Assembly (NCBI GenBank): GCA_023910675.1
Contig: JAAVWC010000016.1
Coordinates: forward strand, 1-64,000
Reading direction: 5' to 3'
From: Gemmatimonas sp.
GTDB taxonomy: Bacteria; Gemmatimonadota; Gemmatimonadetes; Gemmatimonadales; Gemmatimonadaceae
Length of the DNA: 64,000 bases
Position numbers and translations under genes: made by a program. Shown one piece after another: positions 8,982 to 16,751 of the stretch. Every line of letters begins with the position of its first letter. Position 1 is the stretch's first letter. The notes beneath the pieces were generated by a model, which was not told where the DNA came from, ran no database searches, and worked only from the letters and a program-made list of their open reading frames with translations.

Positions 8982-10396
8982 TGGAGAACGTGCAGGAGAT
9001 CCTTTCACAGGTCACGTACCTCGCGGCGTCGGTGCTCTTCATGTTGGGGCTGCGCAGTCTCACGCGCCCCGACGAAGCGCGACGCGGCATGCAGCTCGCC
9101 GCACTCGGCATGCTGCTCGCCATCATCGGCACCATGTTGCACCGTGAGATTCTCACGTACACGTGGATCGTCACGGGGCTAATCGTCGGTACGGTGGTGG
9201 GCTATCCGTTGGGCAAGTTCGTGCCCATGACGGCCATGCCGCAGCGCATTGCGTTCTCGCACATGTTCGGCGCGCTCGCGGCGACGCTCGTGGGCATTGG
9301 CGAGTTCTATCACATGTACCAGGGCGATCACCCCACTAACCCGTCGGCCGCCGACGCGCGCTTCAAGATGGCGGCGCTGGGGTTCGAGGTGCTCTTCGGG
9401 GCACTCACGGTGTCGGGCTCCTTCATGGCGTTCGGCAAGCTGCAGGAGTTCATTACGGGGCGCCCGGTCACCTTCAAGGGACAAAACTTTCTCAACGCGC
9501 TGCTGTTTCTGGTGGCGGTGGGATGCTTCGGGTGGTTGGTGTACGAGCCGAGCAATGTGTTGGCGTTCTACGTCATGGTGGCCATTGCGTTCGCCATCGG
9601 CTTCATGCTCGTGCTCCCCATTGGCGGCGCCGACATGCCGGTGGTGGTGTCGCTGCTCAACTCGTACGCGGGGCTCGCGGCGAGTGCGACGGGCTTTGCG
9701 ATCGGCAACAACGTGCTCATCATCGCCGGCGCGCTCGACGGCGCGAGTGGGTTCATTCTCTCCATCGTGATGTCGAAGGCGATGAACCGATCGTTCGGCA
9801 ACGTGCTCTTTGGCGCGTTCGGGTCGGCGGGCGGTGCGGTGAGTGGCAAGACCTCCGAAGGGCTGACCGCCAGGAGTGTGACTGCCGAAGACGCTGCGGT
9901 GCAGCTGGCGTTCGCGCAGAAGGTGGTGATCGTACCGGGCTACGGCATGGCCGTGTCACAGGCACAGCATCAGGTCCGTGAGCTCGCCGAACTGATCGAG
10001 AAGAAGGGTGGCGAAGTGCGCTACGCCATTCACCCCGTGGCGGGGCGCATGCCCGGGCACATGAACGTGCTGCTCGCCGAAGCGAACGTGCCGTACGACC
10101 GCATGTACGACATGGACGAGATCAACGAGTCGTTCGCCGAGGTCGATGTCGCGGTGGTGATCGGCGCGAACGACGTGGTGAACCCGGCGGCCAAAACCGA
10201 CCCCGCGAGTCCCATTTACGGCATGCCCATTCTACGGGTGAACGAAGCGCGGCAGATCATCGTGCTCAAGCGGTCGATGAACGCGGGCTTTGCGGGCATC
10301 GAGAACGAGCTGTTTTACGACGACAAGACGAGCATGCTGTTCGGGGATGCGAAGGGGAGCATTACCAAGGTCATTAGCGAAATCAAACAGCTGTAG
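8981..10396 (+). CDS. pntB: NAD(P) transhydrogenase subunit beta
   Basis: A 471-residue beta subunit. The N-terminal two thirds are hydrophobic with about eight to nine membrane helices forming the proton channel with PntAB. The C-terminal 180 residues form the NADP-binding domain III, seen in VIVPGYGMAVSQAQH, HPVAGRMPGHMNVLLAEA and VIGANDVVNPAA. It completes the pntAA-pntAB-pntB operon (no gaps), which should supply NADPH. A palindromic repeat begins 8 bp after the stop and could end transcription. Confidence 0.95.
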   Translation: MENVQEILSQVTYLAASVLFMLGLRSLTRPDEARRGMQLAALGMLLAIIGTMLHREILTYTWIVTGLIVGTVVGYPLGKFVPMTAMPQRIAFSHMFGALAATLVGIGEFYHMYQGDHPTNPSAADARFKMAALGFEVLFGALTVSGSFMAFGKLQEFITGRPVTFKGQNFLNALLFLVAVGCFGWLVYEPSNVLAFYVMVAIAFAIGFMLVLPIGGADMPVVVSLLNSYAGLAASATGFAIGNNVLIIAGALDGASGFILSIVMSKAMNRSFGNVLFGAFGSAGGAVSGKTSEGLTARSVTAEDAAVQLAFAQKVVIVPGYGMAVSQAQHQVRELAELIEKKGGEVRYAIHPVAGRMPGHMNVLLAEANVPYDRMYDMDEINESFAEVDVAVVIGANDVVNPAAKTDPASPIYGMPILRVNEARQIIVLKRSMNAGFAGIENELFYDDKTSMLFGDAKGSITKVISEIKQL

Positions 10397-10403
10397 GCCA
10401 CTG

Positions 10404-10608
10404 CGGTTGGTTGGTCCGGCGCTCTACTGGCGCCGGCTCTAGCCCTCAGGGGGAAGAACGCAAGAGCACAGGGAGTAGCGCGGTGCCGTCCACATGCGAA
10501 CTGCAGTTGCGGTGCATGTGAATGGATCCGCGCTTTCCCCTATCTCCTTACGTTCTTTCCCCTGAGGGCTAGATCCGTCGGCCAGTAAACCGCCGGACCA
10601 AACAACCG
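10404..10608. repeat. Large palindromic repeat, copy 2
   Basis: About 205 bp and strongly self-complementary, with arms TTGGTCCGGCG, then TAGCCCTCAGGG and AAGAACGcAAGaG, ending at AGCGCGG. The arms match those of copy 1 at 3579-3772 apart from scattered substitutions, and the loop sequence is unrelated. It starts 8 bp after pntB and ends 102 bp before the desaturase gene. Confidence 0.75.
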
Positions 10609-10709
10609 TCGTTCAAACAGCCCCGTTGGCACGCCCCGCGACACACTGGTAACTTCCCAATCCTCGTTCTCGAACGCCGGGGCGAGGCGCACACCGTTTT
10701 GGAGCTGTC

Positions 10710-11483
10710 ATGCCCGAGTTTGGAAGTTGGGGAACCGACTGGTGGAAGCCAGTCGTATTCGTGCTGGTTGCCGGTCATCTCACCAACATCTGCGTCACGC
10801 TGTTCCTGCACCGTTCGCAGACACATCGCAGCGTCGTGTTTCATCGCCTCGTCGAGATGCCGATGCGCGTGTGGTTGTGGCTCACCACGGCCACGAAGAC
10901 CAAGGAGTGGGTGGCGTGTCATCGCAAGCACCACGCGTTCGCCGACCGCGAAGGCGATCCGCATAGCCCCGTCGTCGAAGGGCTGCGCAACATTCTCCTC
11001 AAGGGCGCCTTCTACTACCGCAATGCGGTGCGGCAACCCGGCATGCTCGACAAGTACGGCAAGGGCACGCCCGATGATTGGATAGAGCGCCATCTGCTCG
11101 ACAAGCGCTCCAACATCGGCATCTTCTTCATGCTCGCCATCAACATCTGGCTCTTCGGCTGGTTCATCGGCCCCGTGGTGTGGGGCATTCAGATGATCTG
11201 GATTCCGTTCTGGGCTGCCGGTATCGTGAATGGCGTTGGGCATGCGCTCGGCTACCGCAATCACGACGTGAAGGATGAGAGCCGCAACATCTCGCCTATC
11301 GCCATCATCATCGCCGGCGAAGAGCTGCACAACAATCATCACGCCGATCCGCACAGTGCGAAGTTCGCGCATCGCTGGTTCGAGTTCGACATCGGCTGGA
11401 TGTACATAAAGCTTCTTTCACTTTTCGGACTCGCCGAAGTGAAGTACGCGCGCGTTGGCGCGCATGTCCGCGTCGCGGAGTAA
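10710..11483 (+). CDS. Membrane fatty-acid (acyl-CoA delta-9 type) desaturase
   Basis: A 257-residue integral membrane di-iron desaturase. The three histidine boxes are complete: HRSQTH (34-39), HRKHH (71-75) and HNNHH (207-211). Hydrophobic segments at about 14-34 and 137-178 give the usual two hairpins. The family introduces a cis double bond into saturated acyl chains, adjusting membrane fluidity. ATG 10710 is the only sensible start. It is followed six bases later by the YggX-like gene and may share its transcript. Confidence 0.9.
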   Translation: MPEFGSWGTDWWKPVVFVLVAGHLTNICVTLFLHRSQTHRSVVFHRLVEMPMRVWLWLTTATKTKEWVACHRKHHAFADREGDPHSPVVEGLRNILLKGAFYYRNAVRQPGMLDKYGKGTPDDWIERHLLDKRSNIGIFFMLAINIWLFGWFIGPVVWGIQMIWIPFWAAGIVNGVGHALGYRNHDVKDESRNISPIAIIIAGEELHNNHHADPHSAKFAHRWFEFDIGWMYIKLLSLFGLAEVKYARVGAHVRVAE

Positions 11484-11488
11484 CCGTC

Positions 11489-11768
11489 ATGGCTGATGTA
11501 ACCTGTGCGCGCTGCGGCACGACCCGCGAAGGCTTCGAGCGTCCGCCGTTCCCGGGCGCGATCGGCGCGCGCGTGGTCACGGAAATCTGCAAAGACTGCT
11601 GGGCGCAGTGGCTCAAGCAGCAGACCATGCTCATCAATCACTACGGGCTGAACGTCATGGACCCCCAGGCGCGGACGTTCCTCACAGCGCAACATGGACG
11701 CCTTCCTGTTCAAGGGCGGCCAGGCCGACGAAGTGGATACCAGCAAGCAGGGCACGATCACCCACTGA
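11489..11768 (+). CDS. YggX-like Fe(II)-trafficking protein with two CxxC pairs (one apparent frameshift)
   Basis: The core RPPFPGAIGARV, then WAQWLKQQTMLINHYGLNV and DPQARTFL, matches the YggX family, which protects iron-sulfur enzymes from oxidation. Removing one base near 11692 joins this to MDAFLFKGGQ and a stop at 11768, giving 92 residues, the usual family length. Unusually, it carries Cys6-x2-Cys9 and Cys34-x2-Cys37, a potential zinc or iron ribbon, whereas classical YggX has a single N-terminal cysteine. A hairpin terminator follows. Read without correction, the frame runs on through the next genes, which I regard as an artefact. Confidence 0.8.
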
Positions 11769-11793
11769 GTCACGGCCGCAACCGGACACGCGA

Positions 11794-11833
11794 AACGCCC
11801 CTGCCGATGACACTCGGCGGGGGCGTTCTGTTT
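11794..11833 (+). terminator. Rho-independent terminator after the YggX-like gene
   Basis: AACGCCCCTGCCGA (11794-11807) pairs with TCGGCGGGGGCGTT (11814-11827), with one G-T wobble and a 6 base loop, followed by CTGTTT. It lies between convergent genes. Confidence 0.75.
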
Positions 11834-11881
11834 CGGGGCCTGATGCGCACAGCTGGGGAGCTCCCTGCGCGCATCAAGCCG

Positions 11882-12094
11882 TCAGTTCACGCCGGCGATG
11901 TAGCGGGCCAACCGACCACAGCTCGTGCATTTGAGCGTCACATGCGAGTGCTGCTGCGGCGGGGAGCCGGCTGGGTCACGGTCGATCTGACCTTCGCAGC
12001 TCGGGCAGCTCAGGGGGAGTCCAGTACGATCGGCTGCAATGAGGTGCAGCGCCTGCGCTGGGTTGTACGTGTTCGGTCGGGGCTTACGCATCAC
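11882..12094 (-). CDS. Small zinc-ribbon protein
   Basis: A 70-residue protein starting MMRKPRPNTYNP with two well-spaced CxxC pairs (CPSC at about 30-33 and CTSCGR at 56-61). This is a zinc-ribbon fold without an assigned family. It is convergent with the YggX-like gene, and a putative MarR-family gene lies behind it on the opposite strand. Start may be the first or second ATG (12094 or 12091). Function unknown; size and cysteine pattern suit a nucleic-acid-binding or regulatory small protein. Confidence 0.55.
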   Translation of the reverse strand: MMRKPRPNTYNPAQALHLIAADRTGLPLSCPSCEGQIDRDPAGSPPQQHSHVTLKCTSCGRLARYIAGVN

Positions 12095-12409
12095 GCCTCC
12101 ACGGAAGGTGCGCTACCTGCGGAATTCGGGGCAGCGAGGGAAAGCTATAACCACCATTTTTTTTGCAACACTACTCCTCGTATCTTTGCGGTAACAGGTA
12201 ACCGTCTTTACTCCCTTTCGGTGGATTTTCCCTCGGAACGACCGGTCCACTATTCATTAGGACTCGGGCTCTTACACCGCAGTTTTGGGCAAAATCGACG
12301 TCAGCCCAAACAGTCGTCGCATTCCTCGGCCCACGCCGGAGGGCTGAGAGGCCCCCAGCACTCCGCTTCCACCCTTGCGCAAAAAAGCCGGAACGCTGAG
12401 GCTTCCCCT
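12095..12409. other. Divergent intergenic region with an inverted repeat
   Basis: This 315 bp stretch separates the small zinc-ribbon gene (minus) from the marR gene (plus). It includes an A/T-rich patch around 12150-12190. The inverted repeat TTTGGGC (12284-12290) and GCCCAAA (12304-12310) flanks a central GACGTC. That repeat, about 100 bp before marR, is a reasonable candidate for a MarR autoregulatory site. Confidence 0.35.
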
Positions 12410-12917
12410 ATGGCTACCACCACCCGTCCCCAGCAAGACCCAGCTCCCCACGCCGAGGCGCACGAGCCGGCCCTCGACGAGCACACGGCATCCGCATTGC
12501 GCCTGTGGGTCATCATGTCCCGCGCGCAGGCGGCGGTGACAGCCCAGGCCTCCGCCGACGTGGCGCGGCACGGCCTTACCCTCGCCGAGTTCGGCATTAT
12601 CGAGGCGCTCTACCACCGTGGCCCGATGCTCCTGGGGGAGGTGCAGAAGCGCATTCTCGTCTCCAGCGGTGGCATCACCTTTCTGGTGGACCGGCTCACC
12701 GCCAAGGGGCTCGTCGAGCGGCGCAGCTGCGAGTACGATCGCCGCGCCCGCTATGCCGCCCTCACCGATAAGGGCACGGCGCTCGTCGCGGAGATCTTCC
12801 CTGAGCATGCCGCCGTTGTTGCGCGCGCCATGGCCGCTGATCACTCCCGACGAGCAGCAGCAGGTGGCCAACGCCCTGCGCACCGTCGGACGCGCCGCCG
12901 CCGGGCTGAACACGTAA
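12410..12917 (+). CDS. MarR-family transcriptional regulator (one apparent frameshift)
   Basis: The winged-helix core is clear: LTLAEFGIIEALYHRGPMLLGEVQ, the recognition region SSGGITFLVDRL, and the wing RRSCEYDRRARYAALTDKG. One extra base near 12833 shifts the frame; removing it appends PLITPDEQQQVANAL to a stop at 12915-12917, giving 168 residues, normal for MarR. MarR proteins bind palindromic DNA as dimers and release it on binding phenolic or oxidising ligands. The local target and ligand are unknown. ATG 12410 is chosen; the reading frame is open upstream only because of the YggX frameshift. Confidence 0.82.
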
Positions 12918-12949
12918 CGGCAGTTCCCCCGCCCCTGCTGTCTACAACT

Positions 12950-13007
12950 CTGCCGTCTGCTGTCTCGGCGCGATTTCGCCGCATCGCGCCGAGACGGCAG
13001 ACGGCAG
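12950..13007. terminator. Strong hairpin between convergent genes
   Basis: A 25 bp stem (12950-12974 with 12983-13007, one mismatch) and an 8 base loop. It has no U-tract. It lies between marR and the convergent TolB-like gene and probably insulates both transcripts. Confidence 0.55.
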
Positions 13008-13042
13008 CCACTCAGACGGCAGGAGCGCAGTAATGCTGCGAA

Positions 13043-14128
13043 CTATTTCCACTCTGCCACGAACAGGTTCGTTTCCCCTTCCTTCGTGGCGCCGCGATTG
13101 CTGGCGAAAATCAGCTTCTTGCCATCGGGGCTGAACATCGGGAAGCCGTCGAACTCGGGGTTCGTGGTGATCTGCGTGAGATCACTGCCGTCGAGCGCCA
13201 CGGTGTACAAGTCGAAGTTGCGGCTGCGCGGATTCTTGTGATTCGACGAAAAAATGATATGCCGTCCGTCGGGGGTCCACGACGGACCGAAGTTCGCGCC
13301 CCCCAGCTTCGTGATCTGCCGCTGATCGCCGCCGTCGGCGTTCATGACGAATAGCTCCATGCGGTTGGGGACGGATCATGCGCTTGGCGAGCAGATCCTG
13401 ATATGCCTTGAGCTCGGCCGGATTGTCGTAGTGCCACGCGCGATACACGATTTTGGTGCCATCGGGGCTCCACCACGGTCCACCATCGTAGCCCGGCGTC
13501 GTCGTCAGACGCTTCACGTTGGTGCCGTCGACGTTCATGGTGTAAATGTCCGAGGTCTCCGTCCTTGAGACTCGTGAACACGATGCGCTTGCCCGTCGGG
13601 ACTGAGCACCCCTTCGGCGGTGTACACGCCGTAGTTCGTGAGCCGCTTCATGTTCTTGCCGTCGATATCCGTCGTGTAGATGTCGTACGGGTCGATGCCC
13701 CACACATAGCCGGCCGACGGATCGGGCTTCACGGGACACGCGGTATCGGCGTGATGCGTGGCGCCGAAGAACAGCCGCTTGCTGCCGGGGAGGAACCACC
13801 CGCACGTGGTCTTGCCGCCGCGTGAGACCTTCGTGAGCTCGCTGCCGTCGGCGCGCATGACGTACTGCTGATCGCAGGCGCGTCCGTCGCGGGTGCTCTG
13901 GAAAGTGATGTACTTGCCGTCGGCGCTGAAATAGGCCTCGGCGTTTTCTCCACCGTCGGTGAGCTGCAGCAAGTTGGCGAGGTGCGCTTCCCCCTCACTC
14001 GCCGCAATGGGGCGGCGCAGCGGCTGCGCGCTGGACGAGGCGGGGGCGGGCTGGCTGCTGCACGCGGCCATCATCGAGGCCGCGAGCATGGCGGCGGCTA
14101 CGGAAATCCGGTGGGTGGGTGTCGACAT
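13043..14128 (-). CDS. TolB-like beta-propeller lipoprotein (three apparent frameshifts)
   Basis: The protein begins MSTPTHRISVAAAMLAASMMAACSS, a lipoprotein signal with the lipobox cysteine at about 22. The rest is a chain of WD40/PD40 repeats of TolB type (AYFSADGKYITFQSTRDG, WWSPDGTKIVY, PSWTPDGRHIIF, MFSPDGKKLIF). Three single-base insertions (near 13368, 13560 and 13606) break the frame; removal yields 360 residues. Such proteins are periplasmic or outer-membrane-anchored and may bind partner proteins. It resembles TolB-type propellers annotated as biopolymer transporters, but there is no tol-pal context here. Confidence 0.75.
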
Positions 14129-14359
14129 GCGCTGAACCGTACCGCGCGGTCGGTGACGGGGCAATCCGGATTTGTCCGGTGGTGGCTGACGGCGTTGTGC
14201 CTGCACGACGGAGCCGGGGAGCCAGAACGACGCGGCGGCACATGGGGCCTCATCACGCAAAACCCCGCCCCCCACCCCACCGAAACCCCGATCCCGTCAC
14301 GGCTCCGCTGGGAGGCCGTACGCGAGACGTCGATGATGCGGTCATCTCAACCGGACCGC

Positions 14360-15772
14360 ATGATCTCTCGACCTCTCGTCTTCTTCACCCTGCTGCTGCT
14401 CGCTGCTCCCCCCGCCGGGGGGCAGTCGCCCCAACACCCTGACACGCTGTCGGTCACATTGGCCGACGCGTTGGCCCGCGTCTCCCGCGAAGAGCCTCGC
14501 CTGGCCGCCGCGCGTGCCGCTCGCGAACTGGCGCGCGCCGCACGTGGCGAAGCTCTCAGCGAACAGCGCAATCGCGTTCTACCCCAGGTCTCGGCGTCCT
14601 TCGGGACGCAGCGCGTCGCACAGAATCAGTTTACGGAGATCGCCCGCCGTGCCGGGATTCCGCCAACGCCCGCGGAAGAACTCGATCCCTTCTCGCGCGT
14701 GTTCGCGTCTCCCAACACACGCGACGCATCGTTCCGCGCCGCCATTCGCCCCTTCGACGGCGGTGTCGCATCGGCGCGTGTCGATGCGGCGCGAGCCGGA
14801 TTCGATGCCAGTGTGCTGGCGGAGTCGCAGGTGCGCGCCGCACTCGAGGTCGAGATCGTCACGCGATACGCAGACGTCCAGCTCCACCGACGCCTGCATG
14901 CCGTTGCGGATTCCGCGCTGCAGCAGGCCGAGCGCACGCTGGCACTCACTCGACAGGCGGTTGTTCAGGGACGCACCGCCGAGTTCGAAATCTGGCGCGT
15001 GGAAGCTGAGGTGGCGGCGTTGCGACCAGCGCAGCTCGATGCCCAACGGAATGTCCGTATCGCGGAGCTGGCATTGCGGCAGTTGCTCGATCTGCCAGAC
15101 CATGCTGTTCTGAAGCTCGATGCGCCACCCGAGTCGTGGAGCGGCGATACGCTGTCGACCATACGCATGGCCGACTCGTCACGCGCACGCGCGGCGGACC
15201 GACGTGACGTGCGGTTTGCCTTGCGTGAGTTCGACGCGCGCGAGCGCCAAGCGGCGGCGGGGTACCGGGCGGCGTGGCGCTCCATGCTTCCCGTCCTCGA
15301 TGTGACGCTCACGCATCAGCGTCTTGCCTATCCCCTGCGCAATGCGAACTGGGGTGGCCCCTACTATCCGAACACCGTGCTTGGCGTGTCGTTCACGCTC
15401 CCGCTCGACTTTACCGGTGGCAGCCTCACGCGTGTGGAATCGGCAGCGGCCGCTCTGCGCCTTGCCAAGGCACAGCGTCGCGATGCCGAACGGGTTCACG
15501 CCCTCGAACAGCTCGATGCGCAGGCACAGCTCGACGCGAGTCGTCTCGAGTGGGAGGCCGCCGTCGCCGGTGCCGTGAGCGCCGACAAGGCGCTGCAGGT
15601 GGCGCGTGCCCGACACGAAGTCGGTCGCGCCTCGCTGCTTGAGTTGCAGGATGCGCGCGTCACCTGGCTGCGCGCGATGGCTACCCGCGCGCGCGCCGCG
15701 CGTGATCGCATGGTCATCGAAGCCCGTATGGCCCGCTTCGACCGGCTCCCGCTTTCGTCTGTTCAACCCTGA
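14360..15772 (+). CDS. TolC-like outer-membrane efflux protein
   Basis: First gene of an RND efflux operon. It has a signal peptide (MISRPLVFFTLLLLAAPPAGGQ) followed by two outer-membrane-factor repeats rich in alanine, arginine and glutamate helices, for example LADALARVSREEPRLAAARAARELARAARG near the N-terminus and the repeat near 330-440. At about 470 residues it matches TolC/NodT-type channels that trimerise in the outer membrane. In-frame ATGs at 14333 and 14336 are alternatives that would lengthen the n-region of the signal peptide. The adaptor gene follows after 9 bp. Confidence 0.85.
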   Translation: MISRPLVFFTLLLLAAPPAGGQSPQHPDTLSVTLADALARVSREEPRLAAARAARELARAARGEALSEQRNRVLPQVSASFGTQRVAQNQFTEIARRAGIPPTPAEELDPFSRVFASPNTRDASFRAAIRPFDGGVASARVDAARAGFDASVLAESQVRAALEVEIVTRYADVQLHRRLHAVADSALQQAERTLALTRQAVVQGRTAEFEIWRVEAEVAALRPAQLDAQRNVRIAELALRQLLDLPDHAVLKLDAPPESWSGDTLSTIRMADSSRARAADRRDVRFALREFDARERQAAAGYRAAWRSMLPVLDVTLTHQRLAYPLRNANWGGPYYPNTVLGVSFTLPLDFTGGSLTRVESAAAALRLAKAQRRDAERVHALEQLDAQAQLDASRLEWEAAVAGAVSADKALQVARARHEVGRASLLELQDARVTWLRAMATRARAARDRMVIEARMARFDRLPLSSVQP

Positions 15773-15781
15773 GGTGTTCTC

Positions 15782-16750
15782 ATGATCCATACACATCGCG
15801 AATTTCGCCGTGCCGCGTTCACACTCGGCCTCTCGCTGCTCTCGCTGACCGTGAGCGCGTGCGGCAACGACGCGGCCGTCGACGCAACGTCCCGCAACGC
15901 CTCGCAGCCGGCGGACCGTTCTCTGCCGCCAACTTACTCCGCCGATAGCGCGGTGGTGTCGGATACCACAACTGACAAGGCCGAAAGCCCCATGGCCTCG
16001 TCGCCGGCCATGCCGTCTTCCCTGACGGGTACACTCGAGCCGCAAGCGCGCGCGCTGCTGCGCGCGGAACTGTCGGGCGCCGTCCGTACCCTCAGTGCAA
16101 AGGTGGGGCAGCGCGTTACCGCCGGGCAGGTGCTGGCGGTACTCGATGTCCCGGCACTGCATTCAGCGCTGGCCGCGGCCGAGGCACAGGTCATCGCACA
16201 GGACGTGGCGCTGCGTCAGGCGAGACGCGAACACGATCGGGTCGCGCAGCTGCTGAAAATTGGCGGTGTGAGCAGTGCGGAGATGGAGGAGTGGGAGAGC
16301 CGCGTGCAGGCGGCGGACGCTGCAGTCAATGCCGCACGCGCACAGCGCGCCAACGCGGCCGCCGAGGTGCAGCGCCTCACGGTCCGCGCGCCGTTCGACG
16401 GGATCGTCGAGCGTCAGATCACGACGCAAGGGTCCGTCGTGCAGGCCGGCGACGAACTCGTGAGCATCATCGACCCGCGCCTGCTCGAGCTGGGAGCGGG
16501 TGTCGCCGCTGCCGACGCGTTCCAGGCACGGCCCGGGGCGCGCGTCGCCCTTCGGGTGACGGGTGTTGCCGATTCGGCGATCGTTGCGCGCATTGTTCGC
16601 GTATCGCCCGCGCTTGATCCCGTCACGCGGCAGCTCCGGGTGACAGTGCTCGTGCCCAATGCCGACGGGCGTATTCCCGCCGGCGCGTGGGCCGAAGGGA
16701 CGTTGCTGAACACCACCAATACGCGTCGCAGTACGTCGGGAGGGCACTGA
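15782..16750 (+). CDS. RND efflux periplasmic adaptor (membrane fusion lipoprotein)
   Basis: A 322-residue HlyD/AcrA-type adaptor with lipobox LTVSAC (Cys27) and a low-complexity linker to about 80. The biotinyl-lipoyl half-motif appears as GTLEPQARALLRAEL and KVGQRVTAGQVLAVLDVPAL. A coiled-coil hairpin follows (about 120-180), then a beta-barrel with APFDGIVERQITTQGSVVQAGDEL. It bridges the inner-membrane pump and the outer-membrane channel. It lies between the two partner genes, separated by 9 bp and 1 bp, so stoichiometric co-expression is expected. Confidence 0.9.
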   Translation: MIHTHREFRRAAFTLGLSLLSLTVSACGNDAAVDATSRNASQPADRSLPPTYSADSAVVSDTTTDKAESPMASSPAMPSSLTGTLEPQARALLRAELSGAVRTLSAKVGQRVTAGQVLAVLDVPALHSALAAAEAQVIAQDVALRQARREHDRVAQLLKIGGVSSAEMEEWESRVQAADAAVNAARAQRANAAAEVQRLTVRAPFDGIVERQITTQGSVVQAGDELVSIIDPRLLELGAGVAAADAFQARPGARVALRVTGVADSAIVARIVRVSPALDPVTRQLRVTVLVPNADGRIPAGAWAEGTLLNTTNTRRSTSGGH

Positions 16751-16751
16751 C

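Noticed and set aside
11489-13033. A single 514-codon open frame joining a YggX-like start with a MarR-like domain
   Set aside because: It spans a terminator hairpin and a convergent zinc-ribbon gene. The joining sequence has no family character, and removing one base at 11692 ends the YggX-like protein naturally. It arises from a frameshift.
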